Origin: Streptomyces acidicola
GTDB taxonomy: Bacteria > Actinomycetota > Actinomycetes > Streptomycetales > Streptomycetaceae
Assembly: GCF_009377235.1 (NCBI RefSeq)
Contig: NZ_VMNX01000008.1
Location: forward strand, 1-64,000
DNA length: 64,000 nt
Reading direction: 5' to 3'
The translations under genes were made by a program, and so were the position numbers. Under the pieces are notes generated by a model. That model saw nothing but the letters and a program-made list of their open reading frames with translations. It did no database searches and had not been told where the DNA came from. Shown here one piece after another: positions 33,466 to 42,414 of the stretch. How positions within the stretch are numbered: the stretch's first letter is position 1; every line of letters starts with the position of its first letter.

Positions 33466-35069
33466 CCGACTCGACGGCGTACGGCACGGGCACACCCGGC
33501 GCGCGGGGGCACGACATGACCGTGCCGGGTCTCGTCGAGTCCGCGGCCGAGAGGTTCGGTGACCGCATCTTCCTGCGCGTGGGGGACGTGACGCGCACGT
33601 ACGCCGAGACCCGCGAGGCCGCGGCCACCATGGCGGGCGCGCTCGCCGCCCGGGGCTGCCGGCCGGGGGACCGGATCGCGGCGCTGCTGTCCAACCGGAT
33701 CGAACTCGTCGACCTGGTCCTCGGGTGTGCGTGGCTGGGCGCGGTCGTGGTGCCGTTGAACACCGGGTTGCGCGGCCGGTCGCTGCGCCAGGCGCTGGAC
33801 GCGGCCCGGCCCCGGTTCCTGTACGCCGAGGCGGAGTCGGCGGCGCACGCCGCGGCGGCCGGGCATCGTGGCGTCGTCTGGCCGGTGGGCGGCGAGGACG
33901 TCCCCCGGCCGGGCGTGGCCGAGGCGATCGCGCCCGCTCCGGTGCGTCCGGAGGACACCGCCGCCCTGCTCTTCACCTCGGGCACGACGGGGAGTTCGCG
34001 CGGTGTCCGCTGCCCGGGGGCCCAGTTCGTGTGGTGGGGCCGCAATGTCTCGGACGCGCTGCGGCTCACGTCCGACGACGTCCTGTTCACCTGTCTGCCG
34101 CTGTTCCACACCAACGCCCTCAACACCCTGGCGCACGCCATGACGGTGGGCGCGAGCTGTGTCGTCGGCGGGCGTTTCTCCGCGTCGCGTTACTGGTCGC
34201 AGGTGGCGGACGCCCGTGCCACGGCCGTCTATCTGCTCGGTGCGATGGTGCCCATGCTGCTCGCGCGGCCACCCGGCCCGGACGACCGGGCACACCGGGC
34301 GTGGCGCGGTCTCTCCCCGGCCACCCCGGGCCCCCTGTGGGGGCCCTTCCGCGACCGCTTCGGCGTCACCCTCGTCGACGGGTTCGGCTCGACGGAGACG
34401 AACCTCGTGATCGGCGCCACGCCCGACGAGTACCGGCCCGGCCGCATGGGCACGGTACGCGAGGGCTTCTCCGCACGAGTGGTCGACGAGACGCTCGGCC
34501 CCGTCGCGGACGGAACACCGGGCGAACTCCTCGTCCGCAGCCACCACCCGTACGCCTTCTCCACCGGCTACCTGGGGGATCCGGAGCCGTCGCCCGGTTC
34601 CTGGCGCCGTACGGGCGACCGTGTGGTCCGCGAACCCGACGGGTGGTTCCGCTTCGTCGACCGCGTCAAGGACGTCATCCGGCGCCGTGGTGAGAACATC
34701 TCGTCGTCCGAGGTGGAGTCGGTGGTCCGCTCCCATCCGGCGGTCGCCGAGGCGGCGGCCTTCCCCGTGGGCTCGGACCTGGCCGAGGACGAGGTCATGG
34801 TCGCGGTGGTCGTCCGGCCGGGCAGTGCGCTGGACCCGGAGGACCTGGCCCGGCACTGTGCCCGTGAACTGCCCGCCTTCGCCGTACCCCGCTTCGTGGA
34901 GACGGTTCCGGCACTGCCGCTCACCGAGACCGGCAAGGTCCGCAAGGCCGTCCTGCGCGAACGCGGTGTGACCTCCCGGACCTGGGACCGCGCCGCCGTC
35001 ACCTCCGGTACGGCGTCCCCTCGGAGCACGTGGACGGCATCCGCACCGAGGCCGGGCTCGCCGCCCTGA
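33462..35069 (+). CDS. Acyl-CoA synthetase (class I AMP-forming)
   Basis: A 535-residue ANL-superfamily ligase joining an acid to CoA through an acyl-adenylate. Motifs in order are the P-loop LLFTSGTTGSSRGV (about 170-183), VDGFGSTETN, SWRRTGDRVVREPDGWFRFV with the hinge DRVKDVIRRRGENISSSEVE, and the catalytic Lys in ETGKVRKAVL. It overlaps the CoA-transferase stop by 4 bp. Both fatty and aromatic acids are possible substrates (crotonobetaine/cyclohexanecarboxylate-ligase-like form). The last 25 residues are low-complexity and end 22 bp before a palindromic mobile element. Confidence 0.9.
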   Translation: MTDSTAYGTGTPGARGHDMTVPGLVESAAERFGDRIFLRVGDVTRTYAETREAAATMAGALAARGCRPGDRIAALLSNRIELVDLVLGCAWLGAVVVPLNTGLRGRSLRQALDAARPRFLYAEAESAAHAAAAGHRGVVWPVGGEDVPRPGVAEAIAPAPVRPEDTAALLFTSGTTGSSRGVRCPGAQFVWWGRNVSDALRLTSDDVLFTCLPLFHTNALNTLAHAMTVGASCVVGGRFSASRYWSQVADARATAVYLLGAMVPMLLARPPGPDDRAHRAWRGLSPATPGPLWGPFRDRFGVTLVDGFGSTETNLVIGATPDEYRPGRMGTVREGFSARVVDETLGPVADGTPGELLVRSHHPYAFSTGYLGDPEPSPGSWRRTGDRVVREPDGWFRFVDRVKDVIRRRGENISSSEVESVVRSHPAVAEAAAFPVGSDLAEDEVMVAVVVRPGSALDPEDLARHCARELPAFAVPRFVETVPALPLTETGKVRKAVLRERGVTSRTWDRAAVTSGTASPRSTWTASAPRPGSPP

Positions 35070-35090
35070 CCACGGCACCGCGTTCCGGCT

Positions 35091-35265
35091 AGGGCCTGTC
35101 GTCACATTCCCGTCGTCGCCCGAAGGGCGGCCCCGCGGCGTCTGGTGCGTGCTCTCGGCGTGCCGGGCGGAAGCCCTCGTACTGGACGTACTTGGGCTTT
35201 CGCCCGGTGCGGCGGGAGTGCGTGCCAGGCGTCGCGGGGCAGACGGGAATTTGACGACAGGCCCT
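35091..35265. mobile_element. 175-bp MITE-like palindromic element
   Basis: The ends form a 24-bp terminal inverted repeat beginning AGGGCCTGTCGTCA (positions 35091-35114 against 35242-35265) with one mismatch. Inside, further inverted arms (CCGGGCGGAAGCCC with GGGCTTTCGCCCGG, and a GCCCCGCG/CGCGGGGC pair) make the whole element fold into one long imperfect hairpin. It has no coding capacity. CTAG-like bases flank both sides and could be a target duplication. Similar AGGGCCTGTCGTCA-ended repeats are, as far as I recall, scattered in Streptomyces genomes. The rest of 35070-35380 shows no gene. Confidence 0.75.
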
Positions 35266-35380
35266 AGGCCCGCCCCCCGGTCACCCGGCCGGGTGGAACT
35301 CCCGGCCGTCGCCCGGTCGTTCACCTCAGTAGCCGCGCGGCCGACCGGCGTCCGTGGGCAGTACGAGGGGAGTGGCGGGA

Positions 35381-36589
35381 GTGGCGCGGATCATCGTCAT
35401 CGGGGGCGGGACGGCCGGTACGGCGGCGGCGCTGGCCCTGCACAGGGCCGGGTTCGACGTCACCGTGCACGAGGCGCACCCCGACTCGGCGGAGGACATC
35501 GGCGCGTTCCTCACCCTCGCCACCAACGGCCTGCGGGCCCTCGCCCAGTTCGACGCCGTCTCCGCGGTCACCTCCGTCGGTTTCCCGCTGACCACCCTGC
35601 GCGTACTCGACGGCACCGGCACGGAGTTGGCGCGGCGTCCCCTCGCGGGGGTCCAGGACCCGCTCCTGCCGTACCGGTGCCTGCGCCGCGGCGAACTGAA
35701 CGCCGCCCTCCAGTCGGAGGCCGCTCGAAGGGGCATCGATGTCCGGCACGGCGCCCGGCTGGCCTCCGTCGAGGACGGCCCGGACGACGTCACCGTCCGC
35801 TTCACCGACGGCAGCACCGCGACCGGCGACCTGCTCATCGGCGCCGACGGGCTGAACTCCACCGTCCGCCGCACGATCGCCCCGGCCGTAGACCCTCGTT
35901 ACTCAGGCGAGCACGTCCTCTACGGCTACACCACCGAGGCACCCGTCGCCGGTCCCACGGACCTCTTCACGCTGATCCGTGGCAGCGCGGCCGCCTTCGG
36001 CTACGCGGTGAGCCCCGCCGGGGAGACGTACTGGTTCGCCCGCGTCAGCGGTGACCCGCTGTCGGCCGAGGACCTCGCGAACGGCACTCCGGCCCGGTGG
36101 CGCGACCTGCTCCTCCCGCTGCTGCGCAAGGACGCCACGCCCGCCGCGGGCATGGTCGCGGCCACCACCGACAGCATCCTGGTCACCAACGCCACCGAGA
36201 TGCCGCCGGCCACGCCCTGGCGTGCCGGGCGGGCTCTGCTCATCGGTGACGCCGCACACGCCGCCTCACCGGCGACCGGGCAGGGCGCGTCGATGGCGCT
36301 GGAGGACGCCGTCGTCCTCGCGAAGGCCCTGCGGGACGCCCCGGACACCGAGAGCGCACTGACCGTCTACGAGACGCTCCGCCGCCCCCGCGTGGAGCAC
36401 AACATCATCACCAGCGGACGGATCTCCCGGGGCGCCCACTCCCCCGCGACCGTCCGCCCGGGCAGCCTGGGCGGTCCGGGCACGACCGCTGCCCCGGTCG
36501 GCGACGACGACCTGGTCCGGCAGCTGGACTGGGACACCAACCTCTGGACCATGGTCACCGACAGCAGCCCGGCCGGTGACCGGGGCTGA
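35381..36589 (+). CDS. FAD-dependent monooxygenase (PHBH-like)
   Basis: A 402-residue class A flavin monooxygenase that hydroxylates an aromatic ring. It has the FAD dinucleotide motif IIVIGGGTAGTAAALALHRA at the N-terminus, the DG motif LLIGADGLNSTVRR (about 158-171) and the second FAD motif LLIGDAAHAASPATGQGAS (about 285-303). GTG 35381 is preferred because GAGGGG lies about 10 bp upstream; GTGs at 35354 and 35372 are alternatives. It is separated from the catabolic operon by the mobile element, so it may have its own promoter, yet an aromatic hydroxylase fits the island. No cognate regulator is adjacent. Confidence 0.88.
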   Translation: MARIIVIGGGTAGTAAALALHRAGFDVTVHEAHPDSAEDIGAFLTLATNGLRALAQFDAVSAVTSVGFPLTTLRVLDGTGTELARRPLAGVQDPLLPYRCLRRGELNAALQSEAARRGIDVRHGARLASVEDGPDDVTVRFTDGSTATGDLLIGADGLNSTVRRTIAPAVDPRYSGEHVLYGYTTEAPVAGPTDLFTLIRGSAAAFGYAVSPAGETYWFARVSGDPLSAEDLANGTPARWRDLLLPLLRKDATPAAGMVAATTDSILVTNATEMPPATPWRAGRALLIGDAAHAASPATGQGASMALEDAVVLAKALRDAPDTESALTVYETLRRPRVEHNIITSGRISRGAHSPATVRPGSLGGPGTTAAPVGDDDLVRQLDWDTNLWTMVTDSSPAGDRG

Positions 36590-36614
36590 TTCGAGCCGGG
36601 GCACGGGCCGTCCC

Positions 36615-36650
36615 GTCACACCGGGGAGATGTCCGGTCACACCGGGGAGA
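36615..36650. repeat. Duplicated 15-bp segment at the SpoIIE gene end
   Basis: GTCACACCGGGGAGA occurs at 36615-36629 and again at 36636-36650; the second copy includes the stop codon of the leftward phosphatase gene. It is probably a small tandem duplication of the gene's 3' end. Confidence 0.7.
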
Positions 36651-39219
36651 CGCACTGCTCCGCCCAGACGATCTTTCCGGTGGATGTCTGGCGGGTGCCC
36701 CAGCGGTCGGTGAGCTGACCGACGAGCAGCAGGCCGCGGCCGCCCTCGTCGAAGGTGCGTGCCCGGCGCGGGTGCGGAGCGGCGTTGCTGCCGTCGGCGA
36801 CCTCGCAGATCAGGCACTGGTCCTGGATCAGCCGCAGCCGGATGGGGGCGGCGGCGTGCCGGATGGCGTTGGTCACCAGCTCACTGACGACCAGTTCCGT
36901 GGTGAACGTGAGGTCGTCCAGCCCCCAGCGGGCCAGCTGGTCGGACGTCACCTTCCGGGCGTCGGCGACGACGGAGGGCTCCTTGTCCAGGTCCCAGGTG
37001 GCGATCCGGTCGACGTCCAGGGCACGGGTACGGGCGATGAGCAGGGCGACGTCGTCCGTGGGCAGGCCGGGGAGCAGCCTCTCCAGGACGGTGTCGCAGG
37101 TGTCCTCCAGGTCCCGCCCGGGGTGGTGGGACAGAACGCGGCGCAGCGTGTCGAGGTTGCCGGGCCTGGCGTTGATCAGGCCGTCGGTGAAGAGGGCGAG
37201 CAGGCTGCCCTCGGGCAGTTCCAGCTCCGTGACCTCGAAGGGCAGACCTCCGACACCGAGCCGGGGACCGGCAGGGACGTCGAGCAGTCGGACCGTGCCG
37301 TCGCGCCGGACGAGCGCGGGAACGGGACCGCCGGCCCGGGCGATGGTGCAGTGCCGGGTGACGGGGTCGTACACCGCGTACAGGCAGGTGGCGGCCATGT
37401 CACCGGCGGTCTCCTCGGCCTCCGGGGTCTCAAGCACCTCCGGGATCCCGGTGCCCTCGGCCGTCTCGACCTGGCCATCCTCTTCGTCCCGGCTTTCGTC
37501 CCAGCCTCTCTCCCGGCTTTCCTCCCGGCTGTCGCCCGCCGCGCTGTTGCTCTCCGCGGCCAGGCGGATGACCAGGTCGTCCAGCTGGGTGAGCAGCTCG
37601 TCGGGGGCGAGGTCGACGTCGGCGAGGGTGCGCACCGCGATCCGCAGCCGTCCCATGGCCGCCGTCGCCTGGAGGCCGTGGCCGACGACGTCCCCGACGA
37701 CGAGCGCGACCCGGGCGCCGGACAGCGGGATCACGTCGAACCAGTCGCCGCCGAAGCCTGCCTGGGTGCTGCCGGGCAGATAGCGCGTGGCGACCTCCAC
37801 GGCCGGCTGCTGCGGCAGCTGCCTCGGGAGCAGGCTGCGCTGCAGGCTGAGGGCGGTGGCGCGCTCGCGGGTGTAGCGGCGGGCGTTGTCGACGCAGACG
37901 GCCGCCCTGGCCACCATTTCGCCGGCCAGCAGCAGGTCGTCGGGGGCGAAGGGCTCCGGGCGCCGACGCGCGAAGACCGCCACGCCGAGCGTGGTGCCGC
38001 GGGCCCGCACCGGTATCGACATCACCGAGTGGAAGCCGTAGTCGCGTACCCGGGCGGCCCTGTCGGGGTGCGACCGGGTCCACCGGTCGAAGTCGTCGTC
38101 TCCCTTCCCGCTCAGGACGGGCCGGCCGGAGGCCAGGGAGCGGGCGGGCGGCGAGTAGTCCGGGTAGATGTCCACCGCGCCGAGTTTGACCGCGGCTTCG
38201 GGGGTGCCCTCGGTCGCGGACCGGTGGGCGACCCGGCGCAGGGTGATGGTGCCCACCACCGGGCCCGGGAACGGGTCGCCGCCGTGCAGCACGGAGTCGA
38301 GGAGATCGACGCTGACGAAGTCGGCGAGCCGCGGGACGGCCATGTCGGCGAGTTCGTCCGCGGTCCGCGACACGTCCAGAGTGGCTCCGATGCGGGCGTT
38401 CACCTCGTTGAGCACGGCCAGCCGCTGCCGTGCCTCGTACTGACCGGTGATGTCGCAGCCCGCCGTGAACACTCCGTGGATCCGGCCGTCCGGATCCGTC
38501 ACGGGCGACATGGTGACCGCCCACCAGGTCACCTTCCCGGTCCCGGCCTCCGCCGCCGGGGCGGCGACCTCGTAGCGAACCTCCTGCCCCGTGCGGGCCA
38601 CCGAGCGCATCGTCTCGATCAGACGCTGGGCGGACGCGGGGACGGAGGGTGCTCCCTCCTCCCGGGCGTCCCCGTACAGGTCCTCGACGGCGTGCCCGAG
38701 CACCTGCTGCTCGTCGAAGCCGAGCAGGCGGCACGTCGCGGCGTTCATCCGCAGGATCCGCCCGTCGACGTCGTAGACCGCCATGGTGAGCGGGGACCGT
38801 GCGAAAGCCCACTCCAGGAGCTGCGCGTCGTCGTACGCGCCGACGGCCCGCGACGGCGCCGGGGAGTGGACGAGGAACCACTGGGACTGTCCGTCGGCGG
38901 CCGGCGCCGACCAGGCCCGCAGGTCCGCCTCCAGAGGGTGACCGTCGTGGTGCCGCAGCGCGACCCGGCCGCTCCAGCTCTGCGACGCGACGGCGCGCCG
39001 CAGGGCCGCAGGGGTCGGATCCGCGGCCAGCAGGAGGGACGCGGGACGGCCGAGCACCTCGGAGGGCGTGTAGCCGAGCAGGTGCCGGGCGCCCGGGTTC
39101 CACGCCGTGACCAGGCCGTGTGCGTCCACGGCGGCCACGGCGTCCGGCGGCTGGACGGGATTCCTCTCCCCGTCCCCGCCCATCGGTCGCGGAGTGTCAC
39201 CGCTCGAACGCATCGTCAC
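36637..39219 (-). CDS. PAS/GAF SpoIIE-type phosphatase with C-terminal anti-sigma kinase domain
   Basis: An 860-residue cytoplasmic signalling protein. Domains in order are PAS 1 (about 22-115, DAHGLVTAWNPGARHLLGYT), PAS 2 (about 130-260, YDVDGRILRMNAATCRLLGF), GAF (about 275-440), PP2C-type SpoIIE phosphatase (about 455-690, QAGFGGDWFDVIPLSGARVA, LFTDGLINARPG) and an RsbW-like HATPase (about 735-855, N-box ELVTNAIRHAA). A Glu/Arg-rich insertion sits in the phosphatase near 565-600. Such proteins act on anti-sigma-factor antagonists in partner-switching systems; phosphatase and kinase modules in one chain recall OsaC, though in another order. A sigma-B-like promoter precedes it. Confidence 0.92.
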   Translation of the reverse strand: MTMRSSGDTPRPMGGDGERNPVQPPDAVAAVDAHGLVTAWNPGARHLLGYTPSEVLGRPASLLLAADPTPAALRRAVASQSWSGRVALRHHDGHPLEADLRAWSAPAADGQSQWFLVHSPAPSRAVGAYDDAQLLEWAFARSPLTMAVYDVDGRILRMNAATCRLLGFDEQQVLGHAVEDLYGDAREEGAPSVPASAQRLIETMRSVARTGQEVRYEVAAPAAEAGTGKVTWWAVTMSPVTDPDGRIHGVFTAGCDITGQYEARQRLAVLNEVNARIGATLDVSRTADELADMAVPRLADFVSVDLLDSVLHGGDPFPGPVVGTITLRRVAHRSATEGTPEAAVKLGAVDIYPDYSPPARSLASGRPVLSGKGDDDFDRWTRSHPDRAARVRDYGFHSVMSIPVRARGTTLGVAVFARRRPEPFAPDDLLLAGEMVARAAVCVDNARRYTRERATALSLQRSLLPRQLPQQPAVEVATRYLPGSTQAGFGGDWFDVIPLSGARVALVVGDVVGHGLQATAAMGRLRIAVRTLADVDLAPDELLTQLDDLVIRLAAESNSAAGDSREESRERGWDESRDEEDGQVETAEGTGIPEVLETPEAEETAGDMAATCLYAVYDPVTRHCTIARAGGPVPALVRRDGTVRLLDVPAGPRLGVGGLPFEVTELELPEGSLLALFTDGLINARPGNLDTLRRVLSHHPGRDLEDTCDTVLERLLPGLPTDDVALLIARTRALDVDRIATWDLDKEPSVVADARKVTSDQLARWGLDDLTFTTELVVSELVTNAIRHAAAPIRLRLIQDQCLICEVADGSNAAPHPRRARTFDEGGRGLLLVGQLTDRWGTRQTSTGKIVWAEQCVSPV

Positions 39220-39271
39220 TCACCTCGCCGCAGACCACCCGCGAGGAACCCAGATCCCGAACTTCTTTTTA

Positions 39272-39295
39272 TTACCCGCCATATGGATCAATAAC
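39272..39295 (-). promoter_or_regulatory. Sigma-B-like promoter of the SpoIIE phosphatase gene
   Basis: On the minus strand GTTA (39292-39295), a 14-bp spacer and GGGTAA (39272-39277) match the Streptomyces SigB-type form GNNT-N14-16-GGGTAC/T except at the last base. It lies 53 bp upstream of the start codon in a locally AT-rich patch (39260-39300). The spacing suits a direct promoter. Confidence 0.6.
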
Positions 39296-39336
39296 CGGAC
39301 AGACAGACTCCTACCGCTCCCTCCTCCTACTCCCTC

Positions 39337-42213
39337 CTACTGCTCCAGTGAGAGAGCGAAGAGATGAGCCCTGGCCACCCCGTCGGGCGCGGTCAGTGTG
39401 ATCGTGGTGAGCTGCCGGCTCGCGTCGAGTTCGATCACCTGGTGGAAGACGGCCGCCTTGGTGGCGAGGGGCCCGGTCCGGGTGTGGATCTGGCTCGTGG
39501 TCACCGCCTCGGTCTCGCCGTTCTCGGGGCCGGACGCCAGCCAGTTGGTGAGCGTGAGCTGCGCGGTCCCGCTGGTTCCGTCGGCGTAGCGGACCACCGC
39601 CGGGACGGTCACGGCCCCCGTGTCGCCCGCGCCGAGGACGTGCAGCTTCGCGTAGGCGCCCTGCGGGACGGTGATCTCCTGTCCGGCCGCGACGACGTTG
39701 TTGTTGGTTCCCTCGCTCCCGTTGGTGAAGAGGAAGGCGATCCCGTTGTCCGTCGTCTCCCCGGTCTGCGGCAGCTGGGCCATGGGGTACGTGCGGCCGG
39801 AGCCGTCGAAGTCCCCGTCGCCGTAGTACATCTCGGTGGTGATGCCGTCGTTGTCGAAGACGCCGGTGAGGTCGATCTGGGTGACGGTTCCGCTCTGCGG
39901 CGGTTCCGGCAGGCCCCAGGGGTCGGCGGGCACGGTCACCTTCACCGGGGCGATCCGCAGGTCGGGCCGTGAGCCGGCCGGGAGGATCACCGCCTCCCCG
40001 TCCCGTGGCAGGTCCAGCTCGACCACGCCGTCGCCCAGGTCGCGCCAGGCGGGGGCCGGGCCGCCGACCCCGGCGACCGTGAGCCGCCCGCGCAGCGAGT
40101 GTCGTATGCGGCACGGCTCCCCGGCGAGGCTGCGCACCCGGACCCAGCGGGTGCTGCCGCCCCGGCGGACCGCGCTGACCAGGAACGCGCCCTGAGTCCG
40201 GAAGTCGTGCAGCGTGACGTCCTGCCATGCGGTCGGAACGGCCGGGAAGACGCGGATCGTGTCGCCCCAGCTCTGGCACAGCATGTCGTGCAGGCTCTGC
40301 GCGGCGGACAACGGTGTCTCGACAACGGGCCCGGCCTCGTAGTACATGGTGTTGGGCTGCACGAACCGGGCGACCAGCTCCCGCAGATACGTCAGCGAGT
40401 CGTCGCCTCGGCCCATCTGGGCGGTGATCGAGGCGGCGCCGGTGAAGCTGTAGCCGCGCAGGGCACCCTCGAAGCTGATCCAGTGGTTCAGCGAGCGTTC
40501 GATCAGGTCACGGTGCTCGGGCTGCTCCCAGTTGACGAGGTAGAGGGGGTAGACCGACAGCATGTGGGAGTAGTGCCGGTGGGACTTCGCGAAGGGGACG
40601 CCTGCTCCGATCATGAAGCCGTTGTCGTCCACCGGGTAGTCGGTCAGCTTCTCCAGCACCTCGCGCCACTTCGGCTCCAGGGTGTCCCGGACGCCGAGCA
40701 GCTCGGTGGTCTCCAGCAGGGTGGTACAGCTCCAGCGCAGCAGCGCCAGGTCGTAGTTGCAGTCGGGGGCGTTGCCGTACTCGGGCGAGTGGGTCGTCGG
40801 CAGGTGCAGTCGTCCGTCCTCGCCCTCGTACAGGAAGTGCAGGTAGTAGTTGGTGGCGCGGCGCAGCAGCGGGTACAGGACGTCTTCCAGGACTCCCCGG
40901 TCCATGGTGTGACGGTAGGTCAGCCACACGTTGTGCAGCGCCCAGGGCAGGTTGCCGACCTCCGGGGTGGTGCTGACGCCCGGGACGGCGACCGTGCCGC
41001 TGCTGTCGCAGGTGGCGTCGGTGGCGCGGCGCACGCCCGCCGAGTCGGAGCGGTACTCGGGGCGCAGGGCGCCGATCAGGGTGTCGGTGTTCTCGGCGAG
41101 GGTGCGCGGGACGGCGTCCAGTTCCAGGTGGTTGGAGCCGTGCACCGCCCAGTACTCCAGCTGGACGTTGAGGTTCCACCACACGGCCGGCCAGGGGGTG
41201 GACTCCAGCCAGGGGCCGGTGGTCGCCATGATCGGCGCGTGCTCGCGGGCGCCGGAGGCGAGCTTGTAGAGCTGGATCCAGTAGAAGCTCTGCAGCATCC
41301 CGTCGGGGACGGAGAGGAAGCTCTTGCGGTAGAAGCGGTGCCACCACTCGCGGTGGGTGCGCAGCAGGCTGGAGACGGGCAGCGCGGACGCCTTGCGGAC
41401 GGCCGTCCTGGCTCGGCCCTCGGCGTCGGTGCCGGGGTGGGAGTGGGCGACGGACAGGACGTACACGCGTTCGCCGCCGAGTGTGCGCTCCCGGTGAGCG
41501 GTGACGGTCTGGCCGCCCGCGACCAGTGACTGGACGACGACACCCGTGCCGTCCGGCTCCCGTGTGATCACCGGATCGGGATTGGGCTCCAGGCCCTCCG
41601 GAGGGTCCTCTCGGACGATGCGCGGGCTGACGGCGGGCGAGGGGACGAACTCCCAGCGGAAGTCCCGCTCCCCCACGCTCGCCGTCGCGGTGACGAGCAG
41701 CAGCGTACGGTCGTTGTGGACCAGGGCACGCAGTTCGATGCTGCCCTTGTCGGTGGTGACCGTGCCGCTGATCTCGGCGTTCCACAGGTTCAGGCGGAGG
41801 TCGGCACCGGTGATGGCGCCGACGGGACGCAGGAGGAGATTGCCGACGGGAAGGCGGGCCAGGCCCCAGTTGTGGCCGAACTCCGGCCGATGGTCCTGTA
41901 CTTCGCTGTGGTGGACGGTGAAGCGGAGGGCGTTCGCCCCGGGTTCCCGGTAGACGATCGAGCCGAGCAGACCGTTGCCGAGGAACGGGCCCTCGTACCA
42001 GGCGCGCGGCAGTCGCCTCCATCGCGGGTCCTGTGCGGCGAGGAAGTCCCGCCACTCGCGGTCGGTCCGCATGCCGGTGACGGCCACGGGGCCGACGGCC
42101 GGGCCGGGCCGGTCCGCAGCCGCGGCCGGTTCCGCGACGCCCATCCCGGTCGTCGCTCCGGCGGCGGCGCTCGCGGCGACGCGGCCCAGGAACCCCCGTC
42201 TGCTGACTCCCAT
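39337..42213 (-). CDS. Secreted GH95-like glycoside hydrolase with C-terminal accessory domain
   Basis: A 958-residue Tat-exported enzyme. The signal SRRGFLGRVAASAAAG starts at residue 4 and ends near AEPAAAA. The GH95-like body (about 50-760) shows WYEGPFLGNGLLG, the two catalytic-type Asn in WWNLNVQLEYW, the putative acid Glu in SPEYGNAPDC, WALHNVWLTYRHTMD and SHRHYSHML. A C-terminal beta domain (about 770-958, from TQIDLTGVFDNDGI) may bind sugar. GH95 enzymes are alpha-L-fucosidases or alpha-L-galactosidases. The ATG at 42213 follows GGGAGA. The adjacent LacI regulator probably controls it through the 13-bp sites at 42313 and 42388. A paralogue is at 58008. Confidence 0.82.
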   Translation of the reverse strand: MGVSRRGFLGRVAASAAAGATTGMGVAEPAAAADRPGPAVGPVAVTGMRTDREWRDFLAAQDPRWRRLPRAWYEGPFLGNGLLGSIVYREPGANALRFTVHHSEVQDHRPEFGHNWGLARLPVGNLLLRPVGAITGADLRLNLWNAEISGTVTTDKGSIELRALVHNDRTLLLVTATASVGERDFRWEFVPSPAVSPRIVREDPPEGLEPNPDPVITREPDGTGVVVQSLVAGGQTVTAHRERTLGGERVYVLSVAHSHPGTDAEGRARTAVRKASALPVSSLLRTHREWWHRFYRKSFLSVPDGMLQSFYWIQLYKLASGAREHAPIMATTGPWLESTPWPAVWWNLNVQLEYWAVHGSNHLELDAVPRTLAENTDTLIGALRPEYRSDSAGVRRATDATCDSSGTVAVPGVSTTPEVGNLPWALHNVWLTYRHTMDRGVLEDVLYPLLRRATNYYLHFLYEGEDGRLHLPTTHSPEYGNAPDCNYDLALLRWSCTTLLETTELLGVRDTLEPKWREVLEKLTDYPVDDNGFMIGAGVPFAKSHRHYSHMLSVYPLYLVNWEQPEHRDLIERSLNHWISFEGALRGYSFTGAASITAQMGRGDDSLTYLRELVARFVQPNTMYYEAGPVVETPLSAAQSLHDMLCQSWGDTIRVFPAVPTAWQDVTLHDFRTQGAFLVSAVRRGGSTRWVRVRSLAGEPCRIRHSLRGRLTVAGVGGPAPAWRDLGDGVVELDLPRDGEAVILPAGSRPDLRIAPVKVTVPADPWGLPEPPQSGTVTQIDLTGVFDNDGITTEMYYGDGDFDGSGRTYPMAQLPQTGETTDNGIAFLFTNGSEGTNNNVVAAGQEITVPQGAYAKLHVLGAGDTGAVTVPAVVRYADGTSGTAQLTLTNWLASGPENGETEAVTTSQIHTRTGPLATKAAVFHQVIELDASRQLTTITLTAPDGVARAHLFALSLEQ

Positions 42214-42312
42214 CGCCGATCTCCCGTCCCATCGATCCGTACGTTGACCCGTACCTTGACCCGCGCATGGCCGGCGCATGGACCGGCTCATGGACTCGCC
42301 CATGCCCGCAAA

Positions 42313-42325
42313 TTGATCCGATGAC
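42313..42325. promoter_or_regulatory. 13-bp operator-like site A
   Basis: TTGATCCGATGAC, 100 bp upstream of the GH95-like gene start; it differs at two positions from site B. Putative site for the adjacent LacI-type regulator. Confidence 0.5.
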
Positions 42326-42387
42326 TGGCTAGTCGGGAGCGTAAGAAGAGGCCGATGGCGCGTCAATACCCCTGACATGCACGGAGG

Positions 42388-42400
42388 TTCATCCGATGAA
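42388..42400. promoter_or_regulatory. 13-bp operator-like site B
   Basis: TTCATCCGATGAA, a perfect TTCAT/ATGAA inverted repeat around CCG, located between the LacI gene end (42415) and the GH95-like gene. The 42214-42414 gap is otherwise without genes and holds the GH95 promoter. Confidence 0.55.
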
Positions 42401-42414
42401 TGGCAGGCTAGGGT

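Noticed and set aside
11351..36589. Secondary-metabolite biosynthetic cluster, suggested by the acyl-CoA ligase, Rieske, LLM and FAD oxygenases
   Set aside because: No PKS, NRPS, terpene or other core enzyme, and the dmpEFG-type lower pathway points to catabolism.
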